This document shows positions 24,805 through 32,925 of a DNA stretch of 40,381 bases, piece by piece (the first letter of the stretch is position 1; each line of letters opens with the position of its first letter). The DNA lies in the NCBI GenBank assembly GCA_027449165.1, contig DAIDMD010000033.1:1-40381 (forward strand). The letters run 5' to 3'. A program made the position numbers and the translations under genes. This stretch comes from Acidiferrobacter sp. Lineage in GTDB: Bacteria; Pseudomonadota; Gammaproteobacteria; Acidiferrobacterales; Acidiferrobacteraceae. The notes beneath the pieces are model-generated. The model saw only the letters and a program-made list of their open reading frames with translations. It did not search any database and had not been told where the DNA came from.

Positions 24805-24840
24805 ATTGTGGAGAGAGACGCCGCGGCCGTCAATCGCTTT

Positions 24841-24868
24841 TTGGATCATCGGCGGTTTGGCATACTGT
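24841..24868 (+). promoter_or_regulatory. Candidate sigma70 promoter of cbbQ
   Basis: TTGGAT (24841-24846) and TACTGT (24863-24868) are 16 bases apart; the predicted start is near 24875, about 28 bases before the GTG at 24903. Confidence 0.5.
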
Positions 24869-24902
24869 AGGGCCTTGCGCGCGGCGAAGAGACGAGGTGC
24901 CC

Positions 24903-25715
24903 GTGAAACCAGGCGTTGTGAGAACCGAGGCGCTCCTCATCACGAAGGAGCCGTATTACGAACCGCAAGGCGACGAGATCCTCTTGTTCGAGAGCGCCTA
25001 CCGCAACCGGATCCCGGTCCTGCTGAAGGGCCCCACGGGCTGCGGAAAGACGCGCTTCATGGAACATATGGCCTGGCGGCTTAGGCGCCCGCTCGTGACC
25101 GTCTCCTGCCACGATGATCTCACCGCCTCCGATCTCGTGGGACGTTATCTGATAACCGCGGGCGACACCGCGTGGGTCGACGGGCCGCTGGCGCACGCGG
25201 TCAGGGTCGGGGGCATCTGCTACCTCGACGAAATCGTCGAGGCCCGCAAGGACACGACGGTGGTAATCCATCCGCTCGCCGACGACCGGCGGGTCTTGCC
25301 CATCGAGAAGACCGGGGAGGTCTTGCGCGCGCCGCCCGAATTCGCGTTGGCGATCTCCTATAATCCCGGCTACCAGAGCGTCCTGAAGGACCTGAAGCAG
25401 AGCACCCGCCAGCGCTTCGTGGCCCTCGAATTCGATTACCCGCCGGCCGACCTCGAGCAACGGATAGTCGACCGCGAAAGCGGGATCGGGGCGGAGACCG
25501 CCGCGAAGCTCGTCCGGTTCGCGGCGATGACGCGCAACCTGAAGGGCAGCGGCCTCGAGGAGGGCGCGAGCACCCGGCTCCTCGTGCACGCCGCCAAGCT
25601 CATGGTCTCGGGCATAAGCCCGGTGGCCGCGTGCCGGGGCGCCGTCGCCCAGGCGCTCACCGACGACCCGGAGATGGTCGCGGCCATCAACGAGCTCAGC
25701 GCCTCGCTCTTTTAG
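24903..25715 (+). CDS. cbbQ: CbbQ/NirQ/NorQ-family MoxR-type AAA+ ATPase
   Basis: 270 residues from GTG 24903, which is spaced 5 bases from a GAGG site; GTG 24897 is the alternative. Walker A GPTGCGKT (about 43-50), Walker B ICYLDEI (about 111-117), sensor [14 protein letters not shown] and the CbbQ/NorQ C-terminal domain are present. Such ATPases form hexamers and, with a VWA partner, remodel metalloenzymes; CbbQ-CbbO reactivates inhibited RuBisCO. The VWA partner follows at 25969. RuBisCO itself is not in the window, so NorQ-like or other clients are possible. Confidence 0.9.
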   Translation: MKPGVVRTEALLITKEPYYEPQGDEILLFESAYRNRIPVLLKGPTGCGKTRFMEHMAWRLRRPLVTVSCHDDLTASDLVGRYLITAGDTAWVDGPLAHAVRVGGICYLDEIVEARKDTTVVIHPLADDRRVLPIEKTGEVLRAPPEFALAISYNPGYQSVLKDLKQSTRQRFVALEFDYPPADLEQRIVDRESGIGAETAAKLVRFAAMTRNLKGSGLEEGASTRLLVHAAKLMVSGISPVAACRGAVAQALTDDPEMVAAINELSASLF

Positions 25716-25944
25716 CCTGCGCGAACCGGCGCAGGGCGGCCTCGTCCAAGCGATGACGGCAGATCTCGGCGCCTTCGTGCGCCAACACGGGGATGTCGAG
25801 GCCGTAGCGCTCCTCGAGGACCGGATCGCTTTCGATATCGACCGCGCGCACGGTCATGCCGAGCTCGGCCGCGAGCGGCGCAAGCGCCCGCGCCATATCC
25901 TCGCAGAGGTGGCAGTCGGGACGATGATAAAGGGTGATCTCCAT
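25696..25944 (-). CDS. Glutaredoxin-like small thiol protein (DUF836 type)
   Basis: 82 residues from ATG 25944 ([21 protein letters not shown]). It has a thioredoxin-fold start with a redox CxxC motif (C11-x2-C14), DIPVLAHEG with the cis-Pro (about 52) and a final helix. It is antisense between cbbQ and cbbO: its 3' end overlaps the cbbQ stop by 20 bases and its start is 24 bases from cbbO. Likely a cytoplasmic thiol-disulfide protein; partner unknown. The long ORF-track frame that contains it upstream is a shadow of cbbO. Confidence 0.88.
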   Translation of the reverse strand: MEITLYHRPDCHLCEDMARALAPLAAELGMTVRAVDIESDPVLEERYGLDIPVLAHEGAEICRHRLDEAALRRFAQAKRARR

Positions 25945-25968
25945 ACTCCCGAAGGGTAGCAGAAAGGG

Positions 25969-28107
25969 ATGAAGGATGTGACCGAATCGCGGGATGGGTG
26001 GACACGACAGATGACCGACCTTAAGCCCTGGACCGCCCCCGAGTGGGAGGACTGGCTGGACGAGGAGCTCGACGCGGCGCTTTCGCTGCGGCGCACGAGC
26101 CGGCCGGCGGCCATGGCGCTCGCCACGCTCGGCCGCGACCGGCAGGACTTTGCCCGCCACTGGATCGCCATCGTCGCCAAGACCAACCCCGAGCTCGCGT
26201 TTCATTTCGCCAACCGCGCGGCCGAGGGCTTGAGGCGCATGGCCCGGGACGACGCCGAGGCCTGGATCATCCAGGCCATGGACGTCTACGACAAGATGGG
26301 GCTCTACCCGGCGATCGCGGCGTTGGGCGACATCGAGACCTTTGCCGCGGCGCGCGAGCAACGTTCGCGGGCCGCGGCCCTCGAACAAGTCGGCCCGGTT
26401 CTCGAACTCTTCCTGCAAGGGCTTTCCGGAAGGCGGCTTAAACTCGAGGCCGGGGACCGTACGTTCAACGACACCGCGCGCATCCATCTCCCCGCGTCGC
26501 TTGCGCTGCTGCCGACCCGCGAGGCGAACCTGCGTCTTTATAAGGTCACGGCCGCCCATTTGTGGGCGCAGACCCGGTTCGGGACCTTCCCGGGCAACGA
26601 CCCGGAGCGGCTTGTGAATCGCTGCCACGCCTTCCCGGACGCCACCTATGCGTGCGGTCTCTTCCACGCCCTGGAGACCATCCGCCTGGACGCCTGCCTG
26701 GCCCGCGAGCTCCCGGGGCTGCACCGCGAGCTGCGCACCCTCCAGGACCGGCCGCCGGCACCCGCATCGTGGGCACCCTGGGTGGCCCGGCTCGAGGCCG
26801 CGGACGCGACCGTGGACGACTCCTACGAGGCGCTGGCCGCCCTTTACGGCGAGCCCCTCCCGGCACCGCACCTCTATCAAGGAACGCTCGACGCGGCGGC
26901 GGTCGCGGCGGCGCTTAAAAGCCGCCTGGAGGAGGAGCGCACGGCTTTGCAAAACGCGCTCAAGGCGCTCCTGGGCGACAAGCCGCCGCAGACCGCCGCG
27001 CCGGAGGAGCGGCGATTCACGGTCCACGACAAGGATGCCGGCCGCAACGACCCGACCTTGCTGCTCGACGGCCAGCCCCTGGCCGTGCCCCCGGACGTGC
27101 ACGCCCTGATGCGGTCGATTGCGCAGGACCTGGGCGAGATCCCCGACGAATATCTCGTGCCGGCCGGCGACGGGGCCTACGCCGCGGAGAGCGGGAAGAA
27201 GCCCGAGGATGTCTGGAAAGGGACCTACCACGAGGAGGGCGCGTTTCTCTACAACGAGTGGGACTACAAGCGTCAGCATTACCGCAAAGACTGGTGCGTC
27301 CTGCGGGAGCTGGACGTCCATCCCGCAGACGAGCCGTTCGTGGCCGAGACCTTGCGCAAATACGCCGGCCTTGCATCGCGCCTGCGCAAGACCTTCGAGG
27401 CGCTGCGCGGGGAGAACGCGACCCAGAGGCGCCAGAAGCATGGCGATGACGTCGATTTCGACGCGCTGGTCGAAGGCTTCGCGGACCTGCGCTCGGGCCG
27501 CGAGCTGCCCGACGGGCTCTTCCTGCGCAATAGCCGCTTCGCGCGCAATATCGCCGTGATGTTCATGGTCGACATGAGCGGCTCGACCAAGGGCTGGATC
27601 AACGACGCCGAGCGCGAGTCTCTGGTTCTGCTCTGCGAGGCCCTGGAGATCCTCGGCGACCGCTACGCCATTTACGGGTTTTCGGGGATTACGCGCAAGC
27701 GCTGCGAGATGTACCGCGTGAAGCGATTCGAGGACCGCTACGACGACACGGTCCGCGCCCGCATAACCGGCATAAAGCCCCGGGACTATACGCGGATGGG
27801 GGTCGCGATCCGCCACCTCTGCGGCATCCTAAATGGCGTCGAGGCGCGCACCAAGCTGCTCGTGACCTTGTCCGACGGCAAGCCCGACGACTACGACGGC
27901 TACCGGGGCGAGTACGGCATCGAGGACACGCGCCAGGCGCTGCTCGAGGCCAAGCGTGACGGCATCCATGCCTTTTGCATCACGATCGACACCGACGCCC
28001 GCGACTACCTCCCCCACATGTACGGGGCCGTGAACTACGCCCAGATAGACGACGTCCGCAAACTCCCCCTGAAGATCTCGGACATCTACCGCCATCTCAC
28101 CAGTTGA
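25969..28107 (+). CDS. cbbO: CbbO/NorD-family VWA-domain protein
   Basis: 712 residues (or 698 from ATG 26011, MTDLKPWTAPEWEDWLDEEL). The N-terminal about 500 residues are alpha-helical and variable. The C-terminal VWA domain has an intact MIDAS: DMSGSTKG (about 535-542) and later TLSDGKPDDYDGY. Such proteins bridge a CbbQ/NorQ hexamer to its client through the metal-ion site. Paired functionally with cbbQ upstream, but separated from it by the antisense thiol gene. CbbO and NorD are homologous; the CbbO label rests on the lithoautotrophic context. Confidence 0.88.
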   Translation: MKDVTESRDGWTRQMTDLKPWTAPEWEDWLDEELDAALSLRRTSRPAAMALATLGRDRQDFARHWIAIVAKTNPELAFHFANRAAEGLRRMARDDAEAWIIQAMDVYDKMGLYPAIAALGDIETFAAAREQRSRAAALEQVGPVLELFLQGLSGRRLKLEAGDRTFNDTARIHLPASLALLPTREANLRLYKVTAAHLWAQTRFGTFPGNDPERLVNRCHAFPDATYACGLFHALETIRLDACLARELPGLHRELRTLQDRPPAPASWAPWVARLEAADATVDDSYEALAALYGEPLPAPHLYQGTLDAAAVAAALKSRLEEERTALQNALKALLGDKPPQTAAPEERRFTVHDKDAGRNDPTLLLDGQPLAVPPDVHALMRSIAQDLGEIPDEYLVPAGDGAYAAESGKKPEDVWKGTYHEEGAFLYNEWDYKRQHYRKDWCVLRELDVHPADEPFVAETLRKYAGLASRLRKTFEALRGENATQRRQKHGDDVDFDALVEGFADLRSGRELPDGLFLRNSRFARNIAVMFMVDMSGSTKGWINDAERESLVLLCEALEILGDRYAIYGFSGITRKRCEMYRVKRFEDRYDDTVRARITGIKPRDYTRMGVAIRHLCGILNGVEARTKLLVTLSDGKPDDYDGYRGEYGIEDTRQALLEAKRDGIHAFCITIDTDARDYLPHMYGAVNYAQIDDVRKLPLKISDIYRHLTS

Positions 28108-28389
28108 GGCGTTCAGCAGTTCCCGATATGGCGATAACCGGGGAGGGCCTGGCCCAAAGGGGCGGTCTCATGCCAGGGAGCAAGAGCAGAGCGCGTTTTG
28201 CCCTGCACGGTGATGTTCAACAAACGCCCATCTCGATATACGAATTTCCAAACTATCTCCGCGATTACAAGCGGTGCCGCCCCTCGCATCGGGGATTGCT
28301 GTGAGGCATTCGGACCGATGGCGCCCGGCCCTCGCGGGGCGTAACATGGTCGGGCATTCCAAATTGTTGTCATGCTGGAGGTGTCGACG
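28108..28389. other. Intergenic stretch before the HiPIP gene, no gene recognised
   Basis: 282 bases. Its centre (about 28210-28290) is less GC-rich than the surroundings. Short ORFs on both strands (for example minus 28113-28520) give no family-like sequence. A GGAGG site just before 28390 serves the HiPIP start. Confidence 0.3.
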
Positions 28390-28716
28390 ATGAGCACGCC
28401 ATCCAAAGTGTCCCGCCGGAATTGGATCAAGGCCGTGGCAACGGCCGTCTCGGGCATAGCCGCGCTACCGCTCCTGGGCCGGACCGCCCGGGCCGCGCCC
28501 GCGAAAGTGACGAAGGCCATTGCCCATTACCAGGACCACCCCGACGGCCCCAAGATGTGCGGCCGGTGCCGATTCTTTATTCCGCCGGGGGGCGAGGCTG
28601 GACACGGCATGATGGGCGGCGCCATGGGCCCCGGCATGATGCACGAAGGACTCTGCCAGGTGGTCCAGGGGCATGTGAGCCCGCGAGGCTATTGCCTCCT
28701 GTATCAACCCATCTGA
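28390..28716 (+). CDS. High-potential iron-sulfur protein (HiPIP), TAT-exported
   Basis: 108 residues from ATG 28390, preceded by GGAGG. A twin-arginine signal (SRRNWIKAVATAVSGIAALPLL) is cleaved after about ARA (residue 36), so the folded protein is exported with its cluster. The four cluster ligands are C57 and C60 (MCGRCRFF), C89 (GLCQVV) and C102 (GYCLLY), the HiPIP pattern. HiPIPs carry electrons in the periplasm, and the related Iro protein is found in acidophilic iron oxidisers. Between the second and third Cys it carries a Met/Gly/His-rich insert (GHGMMGGAMGPGMMHEG). ATG 28372 is the alternative start. Confidence 0.92.
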   Translation: MSTPSKVSRRNWIKAVATAVSGIAALPLLGRTARAAPAKVTKAIAHYQDHPDGPKMCGRCRFFIPPGGEAGHGMMGGAMGPGMMHEGLCQVVQGHVSPRGYCLLYQPI

Positions 28717-29248
28717 GCTGGGTCGGCTAGAGGGGCCCGTTGGCAGCCGGGTCGGCGTTCGGGCGGGGCGGCAAGCCCATCGCAGTACGTAAGGTGAGGC
28801 TGCGCGAGGGTCTTAGGGTCTGAGCCGATCGCCCACAGCCATGACCCGCGACACGATCGGCCAGGCCGTGGTGCGCCTGGCCGCCTCGCGCGTGCGGGAA
28901 TCCGCGACGATCGCCCGATGAGGATCAGGCTAGGCCGGATCATGCCGATCCCGTCGGCGGCCCTTGGCGACAGGGAGCAGATGCGCGAGGACATCACGCA
29001 TAGCCGCCATGGACGCCGGAGGCGGTGGGCGGCCGGGGTGCGCGGGGCTTCGGCGATACCGCCGCCGCCCTGCGTTCTGGCTAAGGGCTACCGGGGCGGG
29101 GCGTTCTGGCGGATGGTGCGGTACGAGGTGTGCGGCGCCACAATGGGATCCGCGCCCACAGGTGGCCCTTAGGCCGCGGGCCTCCGACGGGCAAGGCCGC
29201 AGAGGGGGCCTTCGTGGCGGGGAGACGGCCTCCAGGGGGATCACGGTC
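28717..29248. other. 532-base region without a recognised gene
   Basis: No ORF here has a family-like sequence on either strand, although small GC-rich frames exist (28704-28997 and 28930-29250, minus). The codon patterns look like noise. No tRNA or strong terminator was seen. A short stem ACCCA/TGGGT follows the HiPIP stop. Confidence 0.3.
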
Positions 29249-29947
29249 ATGGATGCGGGTTCTTATGACGCTTGGTACGAAAGCCCGCGCGGGCGGTGGG
29301 TGGGCGCTGTCGAGTTTCGCCTTATTGCAGCCCGTCTAGAGGCTCGAACCGGGGAGACGCTGCTCGACGTCGGCTGCGGCACCGGCTGGTTCACACGGCG
29401 CTTCGCCGCGCAGGGGATGATCACCACCGGCCTCGATATCCGGAGCGACTGGTTGGCGTTCGCCCGCGCCAAGGGCGGCCCCGCGCAGCAATGGGTCGCC
29501 GGGGATGCGCAGGCGCTGCCGTTTGCCGACGAAAGTTTCGATGCGGTCGTGTCGGTGGCCGCCTTGTGCTTCATGGAAGACGAGCGCGAGGCGGTGGCCG
29601 AGATCGTGCGGGTCGCCCGGCGGCGCTTTGCCATCGGTTGGTTAAACCGCGCGAGCCTGCTCTACCGGCAGAAGGGGCGCGATGGGGGGCGCGGCGCCTA
29701 CCGCGGCGCCCGATGGCACGACGCGAAAGAGGTCAGGGCGCTCTTTTCGGATAGCTCGGTGCGGGATCTCAGCATCCGGTCTGCGGTATTCCTGCCGTCC
29801 GGCGGCCCCATGGCGCGGCTTGCCGAACATCTGCTCCCGGGCGCGCTGCCCTTGGGGGCCCTGATCGTGGCGACCGGAGAAAAACGCGCCGGAAAGGGCC
29901 TGCCGCCCTCACGGACGTCTGGCTGTCATCTAATCGGGGCGCGATAA
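29249..29947 (+). CDS. SAM-dependent methyltransferase, class I (UbiE/Methyltransf_11 type)
   Basis: 232 residues from ATG 29249. Motif I LLDVGCGTGWFTRRFA (about 34-49), the acidic GLDIRSDWLAFA (about 56), GDAQALPFADESFDAVVSVAALCF (about 75-100) and the motif III region VRVARRRFAIGWLN place it in class I methyltransferases. Substrate unknown. The ORF track extends it 95 residues upstream into sequence that is not family-like, and the ATG with a GGGGGA site is preferred. It stands alone between the HiPIP and the convergent patatin-like gene. Confidence 0.85.
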   Translation: MDAGSYDAWYESPRGRWVGAVEFRLIAARLEARTGETLLDVGCGTGWFTRRFAAQGMITTGLDIRSDWLAFARAKGGPAQQWVAGDAQALPFADESFDAVVSVAALCFMEDEREAVAEIVRVARRRFAIGWLNRASLLYRQKGRDGGRGAYRGARWHDAKEVRALFSDSSVRDLSIRSAVFLPSGGPMARLAEHLLPGALPLGALIVATGEKRAGKGLPPSRTSGCHLIGAR

Positions 29948-30230
29948 GGGTAGCATGACCTGCCGGAGGCAAGGCCCGCAACAGCGGCACACAGGCCGCC
30001 CGCCTCCTCATCAAAGCCGCAACCGCGGCTCGCTGACCCTCACGCCCCGGGACCCCGCCCCATACCCTTCCCCTAAGCCTCGAGTATCCCCGGCCGGGCG
30101 CAAGACCCGGCGCCGGCGGAAACGGATTGGCGCCCGCGTCTGGTGCAGCGGTCTTGGAAACTGCGGGCGACCCGCCGCCGCGGTCGCGCGCTGCCGTCTT
30201 CCGGAAACGGCCGCAATGTGACGCCCTGCT

Positions 30231-31385
30231 TCAGGCAGTCGCCGACCCCCGGCCGCGCTCGGCGTAACCGAGAAAGGCGCGGATCGGCCCGGCCTCGCGC
30301 AGGACGTCGGCGTAGCCCAGGGCCATGAGGCGGCGGCAGTAGCCGCGCTCGAACAACAGATAGCTCGCAAGGCCGGGGTCGGGTCGGCCTTGCCGGGCGA
30401 GCGCCCCCAGAAAAAACCGCAGGGCCCGCGGCAAGGTCTCGTAGTAGCCGGTCGCCACGGCCGCCAGATCCCGGCTCGGGCGCAGCGTAAAGCAGGCAAC
30501 CTCGGACAGGCCGGGGACACTCGAGCCGTGCCGGGCCAGCGCCCGCACCGTCTGGTTGACGCGCTCGAGCCGCTCGAGGTCGGCATCGAGGCCTTCCAGA
30601 AAGATGCTGTTTAGCACATGGGCCGCGACCCGCCCCAGGGACGGCGGCCCGGGAGTCCGGGCGGCCTGCGACACCGGACCCTGCGCGGCGATCACGAAGA
30701 GCCGGCGCGCCCCGAGATGCAGGGCGGCACTCAAAGGCGCGGTCTGGCGCATCGAGCCGTCCCCATAATAATCGCCATCCACGACCACCGGCTCGAATAC
30801 GAAGGGGATGGCCGAGGAGGCGAGCAGGTGGGCCGCCGAGAGCCGAGTGGCAACCCCCAGGCGGTCGGCCCGGGTCCACGGCGTCTGCCCGGGAGCCCCT
30901 TCGAAAAAGGTCACCGACCGGCCGGTCGTATAGGAGAAGGTGGTCACGCACGCAGCATGCAGCGAGCGCGCGGCGATATGCGCCCCGATCCGGGCGAAGG
31001 GCAGCTGGGTCACGAGCAGCTCTTCCAGGGGCCCGCGATCCAGGAGCGCAAGCGGCGGCATACGGCCCAGGCGCCCCAATGTGAGCCCGAGGAGCCACCG
31101 GGACGCCGTGGCGGCGAGCGTCCCCCAGTCGGCGACGAACACCTGATCCACGCTGAAGCGGCCCCACATGCGCGTCAGACGCCCCACGCCCTCGCGCAGG
31201 GAGTCGGCGTGCGCGGCGAGGACCATGCCGTTTATGGCGCCGGCCGAGGTCCCGCAGTAGATCCGGAAGGGATTGGGCGCGTGGCGCGGCAGGAGCCGGG
31301 CGATGGCGCGCAAGGCCCCGACCTGATAGGCGGCGTGGGCGCCGCCCCCCGACATGACGAGCGCCAGTTTCGATTCGGTGTCCAC
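30231..31385 (-). CDS. Patatin-like phospholipase
   Basis: 384 residues, GTG start. The oxyanion loop is SGGGAHAAYQVGAL (about 12-25), nucleophile S47 in GTSAGAI, and the second dyad residue is D209 in YYGDGSMR. No signal peptide or membrane anchor is seen; the patatin core covers about 8-220 and the C-terminal about 160 residues are specific to a proteobacterial subgroup. It presumably hydrolyses lipid acyl esters; substrate not known. It is 97 bases downstream of gatB on the same strand but appears to have its own -10 box and a terminator before it. Confidence 0.9.
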   Translation of the reverse strand: MDTESKLALVMSGGGAHAAYQVGALRAIARLLPRHAPNPFRIYCGTSAGAINGMVLAAHADSLREGVGRLTRMWGRFSVDQVFVADWGTLAATASRWLLGLTLGRLGRMPPLALLDRGPLEELLVTQLPFARIGAHIAARSLHAACVTTFSYTTGRSVTFFEGAPGQTPWTRADRLGVATRLSAAHLLASSAIPFVFEPVVVDGDYYGDGSMRQTAPLSAALHLGARRLFVIAAQGPVSQAARTPGPPSLGRVAAHVLNSIFLEGLDADLERLERVNQTVRALARHGSSVPGLSEVACFTLRPSRDLAAVATGYYETLPRALRFFLGALARQGRPDPGLASYLLFERGYCRRLMALGYADVLREAGPIRAFLGYAERGRGSATA

Positions 31386-31393
31386 AAGAGAAA

Positions 31394-31399
31394 AGTGTA
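31394..31399 (-). promoter_or_regulatory. -10-like box directly before the patatin-like start, possibly leaderless
   Basis: TACACT is followed by eight pyrimidine-rich bases and the GTG at 31385, with no Shine-Dalgarno sequence. The -35 region is weak. Confidence 0.4.
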
Positions 31400-31406
31400 G
31401 CCGCCC

Positions 31407-31426
31407 AAAACCCGGCGGCCACCGGG
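31407..31426 (-). terminator. Candidate rho-independent terminator after gatB
   Basis: On the minus strand a CCCGG/CCGGG stem with a 6-base loop is followed by TTTT. It lies 57 bases after the gatB stop and just before the patatin-like promoter. The stem is short. Confidence 0.4.
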
Positions 31427-31482
31427 GGACGCCCCAAATCCGCGCCCGGACCGGAGCCCCCGGGGCCTTATGGGCGCCGGGC

Positions 31483-32922
31483 CTAAGGGGCCAGGAGCCG
31501 CCTCAAGATCTCGTTGACCTTGGCGGGGTTGGCCTTGCCGCGGCTTGCTTTCATGGTCTGGCCCACGAAAAAGGTGAACACCTTCTCTTCGCCGGCCCGA
31601 TACTGGGCGAGCTGCTTGGGGTTGGCCGCGATCACCTGCCTCACCACCTCCTCGATCGCGGAATCGTCGGAGATCTGGCGCAGGCCGCGCGCGGCGATGA
31701 CCGCATCGGCATCGCCTTCGCCGGCCCACATGGCCTCGAAGACGTCCTTGGCCGCCTTCCCGGACACCGTGCCGTCGGCGACACGGCGCACAAGGCCCGC
31801 CAGGGCCTGCGCCGTCACCCGCGCCCCGCCGATGTCGAGGCCGTCCTCGTTCAGGCGGGCGGCGAGCTCGCCCGTCACCCAGTTGGCGACGAGTTTGGGC
31901 TCGGCGCCCGCCGCCTGGACCGCATCCTCGTAATACCGGGCCAGCTCGCGACTGGCGGTCAGGACCCCGGCGTCGTAGGCCGACAGGCCGTACTGGTCGC
32001 AGAACCGCCGGCGCTTGGCGTCCGGCAGCTCGGGCATCGCGGCCTTCACCTCGGCGAGGAGATCCTCGGTGAGGACGAGCGTCGGCAGATCGGGATCGGG
32101 GAAATACCGGTAATCGTTGGCCTCTTCCTTGCTGCGCATCGAGCGCGTCTCGTCGCGCACCGAATCATAGAGCCGGGTCTCCTGGCGTACCTGCCCGCCC
32201 GAAGACAGCAGGGCGATCTGGCGGCGCACCTCGTAATCGATGGCCCGTTCCACGAACCGGAAGGAGTTGATGTTCTTGATCTCGGCGCGTGTGCCAAGCC
32301 GGGTCTCGCCCAGCGGGCGGACCGAGACGTTGGCGTCGCAGCGGAACGAACCCTCCTGCATATTGCCGTCGCAGATATCGAGATAGCGAACCAGGGTATG
32401 GAGGGTCTTCAGGTAGGCCACCGCCTCGGCCGCCGAGCGCATGTCCGGCTCGGAGACGATCTCCAGAAGCGGCGTGCCGGCCCGATTGAGGTCGATCCCG
32501 GTGAAGCCGCCCAGATCCTCGTGCAGCGACTTCCCGGCGTCCTCCTCCAGGTGCGCCCGGGTGATGCCCACGACCTTCTCGCCAGCCGCAGTCGCGATCA
32601 CGAGCCGCCCGCGCTCGACGATCGGGTGCTCGTACTGGCTGATCTGATAGCCCTTGGGCAGGTCGGGATAAAAATAATTCTTGCGCGCGAAGACCGAGCG
32701 CCTATGTACGGTTGCCCCGACGGCGAGCCCGAACCGCGCGGCCATGCGCACCGCCTCGCCGTTCAAGACCGGCAGGACCCCGGGGAACGCGGCGTCCACG
32801 ACATTGGCCTGGGTGTTGGGCGCGGCGCCATACGCGGTCGGCGCCCCGGAAAAGATCTTGCTCCTCGTCTTCAGCTGGGCGTGCACCTCGAGACCGATGA
32901 CCGTTTCCCACTCCACGGTCAC
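31483..32922 (-). CDS. gatB: Aspartyl/glutamyl-tRNA amidotransferase subunit B
   Basis: 479 residues. The GatB kinase-like core opens with [20 protein letters not shown]. It continues with [16 protein letters not shown], the characteristic [10 protein letters not shown] and [15 protein letters not shown], and DANVSVRP. The C-terminal YqeY-like tRNA-binding domain covers about 330-479. With GatA and GatC it amidates mischarged Glu-tRNA(Gln) and/or Asp-tRNA(Asn). It is 3 bases after gatA in gatC-gatA-gatB. Confidence 0.97.
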   Translation of the reverse strand: MTVEWETVIGLEVHAQLKTRSKIFSGAPTAYGAAPNTQANVVDAAFPGVLPVLNGEAVRMAARFGLAVGATVHRRSVFARKNYFYPDLPKGYQISQYEHPIVERGRLVIATAAGEKVVGITRAHLEEDAGKSLHEDLGGFTGIDLNRAGTPLLEIVSEPDMRSAAEAVAYLKTLHTLVRYLDICDGNMQEGSFRCDANVSVRPLGETRLGTRAEIKNINSFRFVERAIDYEVRRQIALLSSGGQVRQETRLYDSVRDETRSMRSKEEANDYRYFPDPDLPTLVLTEDLLAEVKAAMPELPDAKRRRFCDQYGLSAYDAGVLTASRELARYYEDAVQAAGAEPKLVANWVTGELAARLNEDGLDIGGARVTAQALAGLVRRVADGTVSGKAAKDVFEAMWAGEGDADAVIAARGLRQISDDSAIEEVVRQVIAANPKQLAQYRAGEEKVFTFFVGQTMKASRGKANPAKVNEILRRLLAP

Positions 32923-32925
32923 CCC

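Larger units (their letters stand above)
24589..24902. other. Divergent control region between qmoA and cbbQ
   Basis: 314 bases with no gene. It holds a -10-like TATAAC for qmoA (24663-24658), a 12-bp palindrome TATGGCGCCATA (24709-24720), a Fur-box-like TGAGAATGATTATTT (24804-24790, minus) and a promoter for cbbQ (24841-24868). Both flanking transcription units could therefore share regulation. Confidence 0.5.

Noticed and set aside
25696-27816. 706-residue minus-strand ORF as one gene
   Set aside because: Only the last 82 residues (glutaredoxin-like) are family-like; the rest is antisense to cbbO, whose VWA MIDAS motif is intact.
28113-28520. 135-residue minus-strand ORF upstream of and overlapping the HiPIP gene
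   Set aside because: No recognisable motif, and it overlaps the HiPIP signal peptide on the other strand; a transposase remnant was considered but could not be supported.
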